Origin: Clostridiales bacterium
Lineage (GTDB): Bacteria; Bacillota; Clostridia; Christensenellales; Aristaeellaceae
Assembly: GCA_004556545.1 (NCBI GenBank)
Contig: SFGO01000010.1
Coordinates: 7,261 to 71,260, forward strand
Direction of reading: 5' to 3'
Length of the DNA: 64,000 nt
Made by a program: the position numbers and the translations under genes. The first letter of the stretch is position 1, and the number at the start of each line of letters is the position of its first letter. Below are positions 31,321 through 41,300 of this stretch, in pieces. The notes beneath the pieces were generated by a model. The model was not told where the DNA came from and made no database searches. It was given only the letters and a program-made list of their open reading frames with translations.

Positions 31321-32979
31321 TCAGGGCTGGAAAAAGCGGAAGAAATACAGCCCGGCGGAAACCTTTTCCGCCTCCCACTCCACCGTGCCCAGCTCGGCGC
31401 GGAGATAGGCAAGCAGCGCTTCGTCCGGCGCTTCTTTCAGGCTGATGAAACGAACCTGCGGATGGAGCCAGCAGGCAGCGGTAAAATGCTCGCCGTCCAG
31501 CCCGAAGGCGGCCAGCTTGGCGTTGTATTCCTCCGACCCGCGGCTCCATCCGCCCCAGAACGTCAGGTTTTGCGGGAGACCGTCGGAGGTATCGGGGAAC
31601 ATGCGCATGTCGTTGACCAGCTCCGTGGAGTAGATCAGCAAAAGATCCGGGTGAGCCAGTGCCTGAACGTCCATGTCGGCGTGGGCGTTGTAGTCCCATG
31701 GAGAGCGCTTCCGGTAAAGAACCGGCAGCAGGGAGGAAAGCGGATAGGCGGTCAGCAGGGCCAGCAGCACGCAGAGAACGGCGGTGCGGAACCGGCGCGA
31801 CTCTTCAGGCAGGCATTCGCCCAGCAGGCAGAAGACCATCGCCGCCGCAGGCAGAAGCGCCACCGTCACGGCCCGGTAGGGGAGACGGCCCTTCAGCGCC
31901 AGGTAGCAGAAAAACAGGAAGCACAGAAGGCCTGTCAGCACCAGCGCCACAGGAAGCCACGGCTGCTCCCGGCGCTTTCGGAACGCGCAGAAAAAAGCAA
32001 ACAGCCCCAACGCCAACAGCACGATCATGGTTCGGACAAACCAGGGCGAGCGCCAGCGAAGGTCTTCAATGGCGGCTCCGGCTGTGGCGGTCGTTTCGGA
32101 AGTGTGCCAGTTTTCCCGCACGTAACGTAGCGACTCCGTGGAAATGGCTTCATCCATGGTGTTCCATTTGTCCAGCAGGGTCCGCTGTTCTTCCGTCCAG
32201 CCTGCGCCGTCAAGCGCCTCCTGAGGCAGCTTTTCCAGATCGATGTAGTCGATAACGCTGATCCGCGCCTGCTGCCAGTCCAGATAGCTTCGCTGCTGCT
32301 TCAGACTGATTTCGATTTCCCGCTCTGCCGCCAGCCCGCCCAGCGTCAGCAGAACGATGCCTGCCGCCGCCAGCATGGGCCGGGGAGAACGCTTCTGTTT
32401 GCTCCATGGGCTGAAATAGGAAAGAAAACGCAATAGAAAGGCGATGCCGCAATAGCCCAGTACCGGCAGGATAGAGAGCTGACGCAGCCCGTAGCACAGC
32501 GCGGCCAGAATGACCGCCAACGTCATGGAGCGGACGATGGAACGGTCGGAGGCCTTCCGGCAATCGACGGACAAAATCTGCGCCGCAGCCGCAGCGCCCA
32601 GCATAGCGCCAGTCACGGTGTAAGTGACGCGGGCAAAGTAGTGCAGGCCATACAGCAGCGCGAAGGCGGCGCTCAGCATCAGCCCTGTTCGGAGAGAGCG
32701 GCCAGAGCGGAGCCAGCATTGCAGAAGGCTTTTCAGAAGGACGGTCATGGCCAGCGAAAGCAGCGCGATCTCCAGCAGAGAAAACCAGGCTATGCCGGGA
32801 AAAACCCGCTGCAGCCAGCGAAGGGGATAGACATACATCCCATGGAGATACAAATGAAAATCGGACGCGCCGCCCGGCTGAAAGCCCGTCATGGCGCGCA
32901 GAATAAACTGATCGTCGTTGGCGGCGAAAAAAATATCGCTGAAGAAGCACAAGCTTCGGGCGCTGTTGCGCTGCGTCAA
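31321..32979 (-). CDS. Polytopic membrane protein, DUF6056/GT-C-like
   Basis: The 552-residue protein starts TTG 32979 (LTQRNSARSLCFFSDIFFAA) behind AAAGGAGG. About ten membrane helices follow (WFSLLEIALLSLAMTVLLKS, LMLSAAFALLYGLHY, MLGAAAAAQILSV, TVALLPAAAMVFCLLGE). The C-terminal 120 residues are soluble (LLIYSTELVNDMRMFPDTS). The early FFSD-x-FFAANDDQFIL block resembles the acidic start of DUF6056 / GT-C-type glycosyltransferase-like proteins. Likely a cell-envelope glycan or polymer function; the reaction is unknown. Confidence 0.65.
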   Translation of the reverse strand: MTQRNSARSLCFFSDIFFAANDDQFILRAMTGFQPGGASDFHLYLHGMYVYPLRWLQRVFPGIAWFSLLEIALLSLAMTVLLKSLLQCWLRSGRSLRTGLMLSAAFALLYGLHYFARVTYTVTGAMLGAAAAAQILSVDCRKASDRSIVRSMTLAVILAALCYGLRQLSILPVLGYCGIAFLLRFLSYFSPWSKQKRSPRPMLAAAGIVLLTLGGLAAEREIEISLKQQRSYLDWQQARISVIDYIDLEKLPQEALDGAGWTEEQRTLLDKWNTMDEAISTESLRYVRENWHTSETTATAGAAIEDLRWRSPWFVRTMIVLLALGLFAFFCAFRKRREQPWLPVALVLTGLLCFLFFCYLALKGRLPYRAVTVALLPAAAMVFCLLGECLPEESRRFRTAVLCVLLALLTAYPLSSLLPVLYRKRSPWDYNAHADMDVQALAHPDLLLIYSTELVNDMRMFPDTSDGLPQNLTFWGGWSRGSEEYNAKLAAFGLDGEHFTAACWLHPQVRFISLKEAPDEALLAYLRAELGTVEWEAEKVSAGLYFFRFFQP

Positions 32980-33108
32980 GCCGTACAGCCTCCTTTGCGC
33001 GTTTTTGCCGCATGAGTGGCAAACCTCCCTGATTATAGAAAAGAGCGCCCGGAAAGTCAAGAGCGGCACGGGTTTTCCCCGCGCCGCCCGTCTGGTGGGC
33101 CGGCTCCG

Positions 33109-34920
33109 TCAGCCGTTTCCGTCAAAAAACCACTCCATGGGCGCATAGCCTGTCTCGCCCTCGTCGGTGACGATGACGTACAGCCGACCGTCCACTACGC
33201 CCATCAGCGTCCAGGCGGAATGAGTACAGTAGGTTTCTTTCAGGGTCAGGTCAGTGTAAAGGGGCATATTTTCTTGCGGCACGTCTTCCCGTAAAATTTG
33301 CTGGGAAAAGCAGGGCGTTACCGAGTTCATTTTGGAGCCGAAGGCCAGATATTTTTTCATCATCCAGCCGATAAGCCGCCTGTCTGTGCCGATTTCCACC
33401 TGACACCAGCCGTCCCGTTCGTCCAGCACCCGCACAGGCGTGCCGTTCCAGAACTTGCCCAGCGAATCCGCCTCCCGGCTGGGCTTTGTCCGCAGGTGCA
33501 GCCGGTCAGCCGGGTCAGGATTGCAGACCACGGCCAGCCCGCTTGGGTCGATTTGACCGGCCCATTCCTCCATGGAGCCGGAAAGGTCGCTCAGCGGGTC
33601 GGTGAAAAGGTCGAAAGGCAGCGCACCCACCTTCCAAACGGTCGTATTCCCTGCTTTATCCCAAACAGAGCAGCGGTACAGGCTGAAGGAAAGGAGGAAC
33701 GGCTGAAATTCGTCTATGCGGGAGAACCAGCTGAGCCGCCATTGCCCGTCCGCAGTGCGCTGGAAACAAACGTTACAGTTCTGCTGATCCCATGTCAGCA
33801 GCAGTACTTCTTCTCCGCCGTGGAACGTATCCAGCCAGACATCCGACGGAAGCGCCGGGGTCTTACGAAGGGCATAGGTTCCGTCGGCCTTTTGGGTGAT
33901 CTCCGTCAGATGGTACGTTCCGTCTTCTTCTTCGGTCAGAAGCAGCAGTACCTTGGACTGCAGCAGATTTTGGATGACCTTTCCGGAAACGGGAAGAAGA
34001 GAAGCATCCCAAAAATCGTCCACTGCAAACTCGCTGTTGCCCGAAAGGTGGATCAACTGCTGAAAATCCTCCGTTTCCAGTCGGCGCCGGAAGGTTTCCG
34101 ACAGGGGAATCGGGAAAGAAGAAAACTCCCTCTGAATGGAGCCGCCCGCCTGATAGTGCACCCACCGTACCGTCAGGAAACCGTTCTCCACCTTGGAATA
34201 GGCGGTCTCCACCATTGTATCCTCCAAAACGCCATCGGAAGAATACCAGCGCAGCGTGTACCCCTCCTGACGGGCGGCCAGCCGTTCCGGGGAAACGGTC
34301 TCCAACAGCCGCGCCTGTTCCGGCTGAGCAGGCAGTTCCGTCAGGTCAGGCATGCGAAAAAGAGAATCATAGACCCGGAACCGGCTGTCCAGCTGCCCGT
34401 CCCGATAGAAGGCGAGCTGAACCATCTCGTCCCCGCCGGGTGAAACCATGACGTCATAGGCCGAATGCTCGCCGCGATAGCCCACGAAGTCAAAGCCCTG
34501 ATCGCCTTCGGAAAAGCAAAAACTCATGCGGCAGCCCTCGCCGTTCCAAATATCGAATCCGGGTGTTTTCGTATAGGCGCTTCCGTCCGGCTGAAGGCCA
34601 GATGAAGTATGGCGCACCAGTTGAAGCGATTCCGTGCCCACATTGGCAAGGTTGCTGTTGCAGTAGTTCAGAACATACCCGTCCCCCTGCGTAAAATACC
34701 CGTACAGCCAGCCGAAATGGTTCAAAATCATGCAGCAGGTTTGGCCGTTTGCCAGAGAAAACGTCAGCGTATCCGCAACGTCCTCCTGAGAATACTGCGA
34801 CAGAAACAGTTGCTGAACCTCTGCCGGAAGGGTTTCAAAAGCGTCGGCCTTCGCCGGACAGGGGGCGATAAACAGACAAAGCAAAAGACCGAGCAGGATG
34901 AACCAAGGGCGATTTTTCAA
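33109..34920 (-). CDS. Secreted protein with C-terminal SH3 domain, unknown function
   Basis: The 603-residue protein begins with TTG 34920 behind GGAGGG, followed by a signal peptide (LKNRPWFILLGLLLCLFIAP, cleavage near AKADA). The long middle part (about 40-500) is beta-rich and resembles repeated blade-like strands (LTLRWYSSDGVLEDTMVETA, LLLLTEEEDGTYHLTEI) but was not recognised. Residues about 505-570 form a bacterial SH3 domain (LHLRTKPSREADSLGKFW, VRVLDERDGWCQVEI). Probably exported and wall-associated. The gene follows the membrane protein gene's start by 130 bp on the same strand. Confidence 0.7.
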   Translation of the reverse strand: MKNRPWFILLGLLLCLFIAPCPAKADAFETLPAEVQQLFLSQYSQEDVADTLTFSLANGQTCCMILNHFGWLYGYFTQGDGYVLNYCNSNLANVGTESLQLVRHTSSGLQPDGSAYTKTPGFDIWNGEGCRMSFCFSEGDQGFDFVGYRGEHSAYDVMVSPGGDEMVQLAFYRDGQLDSRFRVYDSLFRMPDLTELPAQPEQARLLETVSPERLAARQEGYTLRWYSSDGVLEDTMVETAYSKVENGFLTVRWVHYQAGGSIQREFSSFPIPLSETFRRRLETEDFQQLIHLSGNSEFAVDDFWDASLLPVSGKVIQNLLQSKVLLLLTEEEDGTYHLTEITQKADGTYALRKTPALPSDVWLDTFHGGEEVLLLTWDQQNCNVCFQRTADGQWRLSWFSRIDEFQPFLLSFSLYRCSVWDKAGNTTVWKVGALPFDLFTDPLSDLSGSMEEWAGQIDPSGLAVVCNPDPADRLHLRTKPSREADSLGKFWNGTPVRVLDERDGWCQVEIGTDRRLIGWMMKKYLAFGSKMNSVTPCFSQQILREDVPQENMPLYTDLTLKETYCTHSAWTLMGVVDGRLYVIVTDEGETGYAPMEWFFDGNG

Positions 34921-35005
34921 GTGAATCCCTCCATCAAAGCGTTTCTGGTCAAACAACGAATGAGAAATGGAAAATACTGCCGGTCATCTGCGAAAACGGC
35001 CACAT

Positions 35006-35034
35006 AAAAACTGCTCTCCCGGAGGGGAGAGCAG
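35006..35034 (-). terminator. Terminator of the AIM24-family gene
   Basis: On the minus strand CTGCTCTCC-type sequence (35034-35025) pairs with GGGAGAGCAG (35020-35011) and is followed by TTTTT (35010-35006). Confidence 0.75.
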
Positions 35035-35204
35035 CGGAAAACCCTTATTGCCTTGGCTTAACAGGGAGAAGAAGGTAATGCAAGCTTATTACTGTTGGCT
35101 GACAGATTCTGATGTAATTGGGGGCACAAAACTGCTGCGGGCGCTTTACGAAACGTCCACAGCAGTTTTTCAGAACGGTTATCATTCTGAGCTTCACTTT
35201 TTTC

Positions 35205-35882
35205 TCAGCTGTTGCCTGTTGGGATATATGGCAGGATCGCCGCAGCGACCCCGCTGATGGGCATCGTCTGAAGCCAGACCTTTCCGGGGCCTGTCAGCAC
35301 GGTGTTAAACAGACCCTCGCCGCCCAAGAACTTGTTTTTCATCCCTGGCACCTCGCGGATCTCCATCTTCACACCGGCAGTGAACCCCGCTACATTGCCG
35401 GTATCTACGACAAGCTGCTCTCCAGCTTTCAGCTCATACTCGACCAGCTCCCCGTCGATCTCCGCAAAGGCTGTTCCGCTGCCGCTCAGGCGCTGCATGA
35501 TGAAGCCCTCGCCGCCGAAAAGGCCAACGCCAAGCTTTTTGTTGAAGTGGATCGACAGTTCCACACCGGTCTCAGCCGCGAGGAAGGCACTTTTTTGCAG
35601 GATCATCTCCTGTCCGGGACGGATGTCCAGCGCAAGGATCTTACCGGGAAAGCTTGAACCAAAGGTAATCATACCGTCGCCCTCTGCTGTATAGATATTC
35701 TGGAACATACTCTCGCCGGAAAATGCCTTGGCAAACATTCTGCCAAGACCGCCGCCGCTGGTTTCCGTTTTCATGTTTGGGGTCATCCAAACCATGGAGC
35801 CGCGTTCGGTGATCATCTGCTCACCGTCATGCAGATTGCATACGACAACAGGAAATGCCCCGCCTTTGATTTCATAATGCAT
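35205..35882 (-). CDS. AIM24/TIGR00266-family protein
   Basis: The 225-residue protein starts MHYEIKGGAFPVVVCNLHDG behind GGAGG. It is all-beta with glycine-rich turns (GSGTAFAEIDGELVEYEL, GEQLVVDTGNVAGFTAGVKM, GEGLFNTVLTGPGKVWLQTM), the pattern of the TIGR00266/AIM24 family, a beta-sandwich protein of unknown function in bacteria. Length matches. It is monocistronic, with its own terminator. Confidence 0.88.
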   Translation of the reverse strand: MHYEIKGGAFPVVVCNLHDGEQMITERGSMVWMTPNMKTETSGGGLGRMFAKAFSGESMFQNIYTAEGDGMITFGSSFPGKILALDIRPGQEMILQKSAFLAAETGVELSIHFNKKLGVGLFGGEGFIMQRLSGSGTAFAEIDGELVEYELKAGEQLVVDTGNVAGFTAGVKMEIREVPGMKNKFLGGEGLFNTVLTGPGKVWLQTMPISGVAAAILPYIPTGNS

Positions 35883-36000
35883 ATTGATTCCTCCCCATTT
35901 CGTGGCTATCAATTTTATGGACGCCGACTCAAAGTGAAAGAAGTTCTGTTCGTATGATACCAGCGCCGAATGAGGGATTCAATAGAGCGGATGAACAGAT

Positions 36001-36311
36001 TCCAATCATGTTTGTCAAAGAAATCCGCGAATATATGCGGAAATTCCAACGATGAAAGAGAAGATAGCCCAATTTCTGCGCTTGTTGTCACAATACTCCT
36101 TTGTGCGGAGAAATTCCGGAAAACCCATACAGAGAAGCAGGATGGCGAGTTCTTTGCTCAGGAAGATGATCATGCATGCGCCGGACAAGTCCAGCGGCAA
36201 GCGGAGGCAGAAAGTAGAACTTATCTTCCATTTCGTGGATGAGGCAGAAATCCCCGTGCTGGCAGAGCTCATGATCGCAGAATCTGCTTTTGAACACAAA
36301 AAACGGCGTAA
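36001..36311 (+). pseudogene. Remnant of a serine recombinase C-terminus
   Basis: Two pieces are readable. One is FVKEIREYMRKFQR near 36010-36057. The other starts near 36163: KMIMHAPDKSSGKRRQKVEL then IFHFVDEAEIPVLAEL. The HAPDKSSGKRRQKVEL block resembles the C-terminal DUF4368-type end of large serine recombinases from clostridial mobile elements. The intervening bases and stop codons break the gene, and the catalytic N-terminal domain is absent. Confidence 0.5.
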
Positions 36312-36325
36312 CCTTTCAGAGTGTC

Positions 36326-36383
36326 AAAAAAGTGGAGGTGCAGGAGGCACTGCCTCCTGCCGGGGTTATAGGGGCAGAGCCCC
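36326..36383 (+). repeat. Dispersed double-hairpin repeat, copy 2
   Basis: Identical to copy 1 in its first 40 nt (36326-36365). The first hairpin has a 9-bp stem with ACT loop; the second is GGGGC / GCCCC with an AGA loop (36371-36383). It lies between a recombinase remnant and the GH20 gene. Confidence 0.85.
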
Positions 36384-36510
36384 TAACCCTTGTGCCGCAG
36401 CAATTTTCCCGCAAACCAGCGTAGCACTGTTTGCGGGCTCTGGCGGCCAACTTGGGGTTTTTCGACAGGCTGCGGCGTAACCTTTACGGTTACACCGCTT
36501 TCTGCTCCAA

Positions 36511-38355
36511 CTATAGTTCCTTACGACTGTTAAGCCTTAGTGTATCGGCGTAACGGCAGATGAGCTGCTGGGTGCGGCGGAGGGTGCTTTCCTTGGACAC
36601 GGACCGCCATTCGGTCAGATAGGCGGCGTACCAGTTTTCCAGTGCAGAAGCAAGCTCCCAACCGTCCCGATGGGGAAGCTCCCGGCCTTCCTGCACGGCG
36701 AAGATCCAGCAGACAATGTCGTTGAAGAGCCTGGCGCCGGTCGCGGAAATCTCCAAGGCCCGCAGGATGGGGCGTTTGTCCGGTTCCATGCGGAGCGCGG
36801 CAAGCGCCAGCTCGTCCAGCGCCGCGTCTATGGCGGCATTGGCGGCGGGAACCTGCGCGGGGTCGATCTCCCGCAGCTGTTCCCGGCGTTTCTCCGGGTC
36901 GTCGGCTTCGATCCAGCGGACGGCGTTGAACCACGGGAAAATCTCATGACCGGTCAGATGGACGAAGGCCTTCATGAAGGCCCCGTCCCGGTCGCCGTAC
37001 TCGAAGAGGGAAATCGCCTGATTGATCTCGTCGAAGGGCACGTTGTCCGCGTTCCATGCGAAGGCCGCGCCGTAGAGAATGCCCGGCACGGAGAACCACG
37101 GGTGGCAGATGTGGCCGTAGTCGCCCCAGTCCGTGTTCAGCAGGCCGATGGCGTGGTATTTGCGCCCGTGGCCGCACATGGCCCGGTTGTTTTTGTAGCT
37201 GTTCTCCGTCAGGGGCAGCCAGCGGTTCCATGTGCAAACGCCGGGACAAACGTACTGCGTCGCGCCCATCTGGGCCAGATCGCGGACTTCGTTTTCCCGC
37301 TGCTCGGGCAGATAGCCCCAGTTCAGACAGATCACGCCTTCGGGAATTTCGGCGTAGGCTTCCGGGTGCCGCCACATGATGTCGCCCCAGAACATGGGGG
37401 TCACGCCCTGAGAGAGCAGCCAGCGGCACAGCTCCACCATATGGGCCATGTAGAGGGCGTGCTCGCCCTTTTCGTCCGCCAGCGCCTTGCTGCGGCCCTT
37501 GCCCAGATCGAAGGTCTCATCGCAGCAGATGTTGAACTTTTTGGACGTGAACAGGGCGCGGTATTCCGTAATCAGACTCTTGATGAAATCCACGGCCCGG
37601 GGGTTGGACACGTTCAGGGTGTGATGGTCTCCCGCGTAGGTGTAAGAGAAGGGAATCTTCTCCGAATCTGGCAGCTCGCACAGGTCGCAGCAGGTTTTGG
37701 TGCTGAGGATTCTGTACATGTGGCCGAAGCTGGACAGGGAAGGGATCAGCTCGATGTGCCGGGCGCGGCAGTAGCGATCCAGCTCCATGATCTCCTCGGC
37801 GGTGAGGGGCGTATCCCCCCGCCACGCTTCGCTCAGATTACGGAAGAGATAGGTATGCTCGATGTACAGCTGCCATTCGTTGATCTTGTAGCGGCACAGC
37901 AGGTCGGCGTAGCGCTTGAGAGTCTCCAGCGTGGGCACCCGGCCCCGGGAGCAGTCCAGATAATAGCCCCGGTAGCGCAGGTCAGGCTGATCCTCGATTT
38001 CCAGCGCGGGCAGACGGGCTCCGTGACGCTGAATCCACTGGCTCAGCGTCATCACGCCGTTGAGCAGGCTCTCATCGCTGCCGCCGCGGACGAGCATGCT
38101 TTCCGTTGTGACGGAAAGCCGGTAGCTGGTTTCCTCCAGCGCGGCGTCCGCCCGGAGGATCACGTCGCCCGGCTGGGCCGTTCCCCGGAGGATGGCAGGC
38201 TTCAGACCGGTGAAGCGCTGCACATCCGCCTGCAGCATCTGGGCGTAGAGAAACGCGGAAGGTTCCGTGTTTTCCAGCACGATACGAGTATCATAGCGCA
38301 GGACGAAGAACCCCTCGCCCTTGCGGACGGAGTGAGGCATGGGCAGAAAGTCCAT
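36511..38355 (-). CDS. GH20 beta-N-acetylhexosaminidase
   Basis: The 614-residue cytoplasmic enzyme should remove terminal beta-linked GlcNAc or GalNAc. An N-terminal GH20b domain (about 1-120) precedes the catalytic barrel, which starts at DLRYRGYYLDCSRGRVPTLE. The catalytic Asp-Glu pair is in FNICCDETFDLGKG (about residue 278). GDHHTLNVSNPRA and VCTWNRWLPLTENSYKNNRA are further barrel blocks. The 200-residue helical C-terminus is long. No signal peptide. The gene starts two bases after the GH38 stop, so they are cotranscribed. Confidence 0.88.
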   Translation of the reverse strand: MDFLPMPHSVRKGEGFFVLRYDTRIVLENTEPSAFLYAQMLQADVQRFTGLKPAILRGTAQPGDVILRADAALEETSYRLSVTTESMLVRGGSDESLLNGVMTLSQWIQRHGARLPALEIEDQPDLRYRGYYLDCSRGRVPTLETLKRYADLLCRYKINEWQLYIEHTYLFRNLSEAWRGDTPLTAEEIMELDRYCRARHIELIPSLSSFGHMYRILSTKTCCDLCELPDSEKIPFSYTYAGDHHTLNVSNPRAVDFIKSLITEYRALFTSKKFNICCDETFDLGKGRSKALADEKGEHALYMAHMVELCRWLLSQGVTPMFWGDIMWRHPEAYAEIPEGVICLNWGYLPEQRENEVRDLAQMGATQYVCPGVCTWNRWLPLTENSYKNNRAMCGHGRKYHAIGLLNTDWGDYGHICHPWFSVPGILYGAAFAWNADNVPFDEINQAISLFEYGDRDGAFMKAFVHLTGHEIFPWFNAVRWIEADDPEKRREQLREIDPAQVPAANAAIDAALDELALAALRMEPDKRPILRALEISATGARLFNDIVCWIFAVQEGRELPHRDGWELASALENWYAAYLTEWRSVSKESTLRRTQQLICRYADTLRLNSRKEL

Positions 38356-38357
38356 CG

Positions 38358-41300
38358 TTACGCCTCCTTTTCCCGAATCCGGAAGGTCTTGATTTCATAG
38401 GGCAGAATGGTGAAGGAAATCCCGCCGTTTTCGAAGGAAGCGTCCGCTTTCTTTTCCTCGATGCAGTTGCATTCCTCCACGGAAAGAACGGGCCGATTCC
38501 AGCGCAGGAAGGTGTCGGTGCGGGCGTTGTCGCACTCGTACAGGCGGACGATCCAGCCGTCGCCGTCCTCAGCCTGCTTGACAGTTTCCAGTACCACATT
38601 GGGTGCGCCGACGCTGGCCAGAGAGAATTCCGAACCGGCCTTGCCGCCCCGGAAGGACAGCGCGGGCTGGTTCAGGCAGTACGCTTCCCGAACGGTGCCG
38701 TTGCGCCAGTCTCCGGCGTGGGGGAGCAGGGCGTAGGTGAAGAAGTGCTCCTCCTGGTCGGTAGTGGGGTTCGGCTCGATGCCGGATTTGATCAGGGTCA
38801 GCGCCATGCTGCCGTCCAGCACGGAGTGGCCGTATTTGCAGTCGTTCAGCAGGCTGACGCCGTAGTGGCCTTCGCTCAGATCCATCCACTTCTGGCCGCA
38901 GCTTTCGAAACGGGCCACGTCCCAGCTGGTGTTCTGGGTGATCTTGCGCTTGAGGTTGCCGAACTGAATATCGAAGGTGGCCTCGTCCGTGTGAACGTCC
39001 ACGGGGAAGTGGACCTTGAGCAGATGCTGATGCTCGTGCCAGTCCACCCATGTCTCAAAGTCGATGCGGCGGCTGTCTGCATAGAAACGAATGGTCTGCC
39101 GGATCAGGCTGTTGGAAACCTTCCGTTCCAACTTCAGAACGGCGCACACCGGGCCGATCGCTTCCCATTCCAACCGCTGCAGGTCGGTCACGTCCCAGCT
39201 CTTTTCGGTGTAGTAGATGTCGATATCCCAGTTGTCGTAATAAATGGGCTTGTCTTCGTACATCCGCATCAGGTTGCCCTTCTGACCGGACTTGAAGACC
39301 TCGCGGCGGTTCTCCTTGTCGTAAAGACGGGCGAAGAGGCCGTTTTCGTCCAGCTCCACAGTGTAGTAGGGCGTTTCCAGATGGCGTTCGCCGGTCAGGG
39401 CGAAGGGGGAGGGTACGGGGACGCTCTCCCTGCGGGTCTGATAGGTGCGCCAGCCCTTGGCAGGCAGGTTCTTCAGATGGACGAACGCGCCCTTCGCGGT
39501 ATGCTGCACAGGGTAAAGAGCGCCCGACTCGTCCGCCAGCGCCTGAACGTCGGTCTCGCCCAGCGGAACGATCTCGTCTCCGTCAAAGCCCTTGGTGTTG
39601 AAAACGGTCAGGTTGTCGCCGGGCGGGCACAGGGCGGCCATGCGCTCCTGTTCCAGCCGGGCGATGGTTTCCTCCATGGCGGCGTATTCCTTCTTGGTGA
39701 CTTCGTACACCTCATGAATGCTGGAACCGGGCAGAATATCGTGGAACTGGTTGATGAGCATGCCCTTCCAGAGACGGTCGGTCTCTTCCGCCGGATAGGG
39801 CAGCACTCCGCTGGCCAGCACGGACAGCAGCTCCAGATCCATCATGTGCAGCTCCGCCTTGCGGTTGGAGCGCTTGTTGCGCGCCATGGAGGTGTAGGTG
39901 CCGCGGTGGTATTCGAAGTACAGCTCGCCCTCCCACAGGGGGAGACGGCGGTTGTTCTCCACCCGCTGGCGAAGCTCGTCAAAATAGGTGCGGGCAAAGG
40001 CCTGACGTACCCGGGGCAGGCCGGTCACACCGTGCTCCATCCGGTCGGAGGTTTCCAACATGGCCCGAGTGGGGCCGCCGCCGCCGTCGCCGTAGCCGTA
40101 GGAGACCAGAATGTCGTTGTTGATGTCCTTGTTCTGGTAGCGCTTCCAGCCGCCGATGATCGCGTCGGGATGAAGCATGCCGTTGTAGGTGGTGAAGAAG
40201 CTCTTCTTTTCGTCCTGCCCAACGCCCAGCGTGGTGATCAGATGGGTCAGAATCTCCGAACCGTCGATGCCACGCCAGCGGAAGGTGTCGTAGGGCACCT
40301 TGTTAAACTGATTCCAGGCCAGCTTGGTGGTCATGAAGTATTCGATGCCGCATTCCTTCATGATCTGGGGCAGCGCGCCGGAATAGCCGAACACGTCCGG
40401 CAGCCAGAGGATGCGGTTCTCCACGCCGAATTCGTCCCGGAAGAAACGCTTGCCGTGGAGGAACTGCCGCACCAGACTTTCGCCGCTGGTCAGGTTGCAG
40501 TCCGCTTCTACCCACATGCCGCCCTCCGGCTCCCAGCGGCCCTCCCGCACCCGCTCCTTCAGGCGCGCGTACAGCTCGGGATAGCGCTCCTTGAGGAAGA
40601 CGTACAGCTGGGGCTGGCTGGACATGAAGCGATAGTGGGGATATTCGTCCATCAGCTTGAGCACCGTGGCAAAGCTGCGGGCGACCTTTTCCCGGGTCTG
40701 GGCCACCGTCCACCACCAGGCCACGTCGATGTGGGTGTGGCCGATGCAGGTGGCGATAACGTCGTCGTGGCCGCCCAGCTCTTCGTAGAGATGCTTTTGC
40801 AGATAGGCCCGGGCCTCGTGAACGCTCTGCTCAAAGGCGGGGGAATAGGGCGTGCGGAGATCCAGCAGGTTGATCGCGTCGTTCATGACCCGTTCCAGAT
40901 CCATCCGGCTCTGGCTTTCGGCCTCCAGCCGGGGGAATGCCTGCAGGGGCACCTGCAGATCCCAGTACAGGCCCTCGATCTCCGGGTCGATCTCCCGGAA
41001 TTCCACGATCAGGTTGAACTCGGTATGCAGGGTGCCGGTGTAGGCCTGCAGCTCCAGACAGAGGGGCTGGCCCGCCTCGGCGCTGCGGCTCAGCAGCACG
41101 TCCCGGTGGTTCATGTCGATTCCTTGTACGATCTCGCCGTTGACAAACAGCAGGAACTGCGGGTTCTTGCCGTCGTCCCATTCGTCGATCTGGGTGCAGA
41201 CGTGCATCCACAGGGGCTTGCCCTGAAAGCTCTCCGGAACGGTGGTGTCGGAATAGAACCAGTAGTGCTCGTCCGGGCCGTACCAGTGCATGTTCCGGCA

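Larger units (their letters stand above)
35883..36510. other. Gene-poor stretch with recombinase remnant and repeat
   Basis: This 628-bp gap holds the AIM24 upstream region, a decayed recombinase fragment (36001-36311), the second copy of the double-hairpin repeat (36326-36383), a hairpin CCCGCAAA / TTTGCGGG (36408-36415 / 36430-36437), and near 36475-36500 a GTAACC / GGTTAC hairpin before the GH20 stop. The phrase GGCGTAACCTTT occurs twice, at about 36304 and 36475, flanking the repeat. Confidence 0.6.

Noticed and set aside
36052..36480. 142-codon ORF reading through the repeat as an intact gene
   Set aside because: Only the short HAPDKSSGKRRQKVEL segment is protein-like; the ORF continues into the dispersed repeat and lacks a start context.
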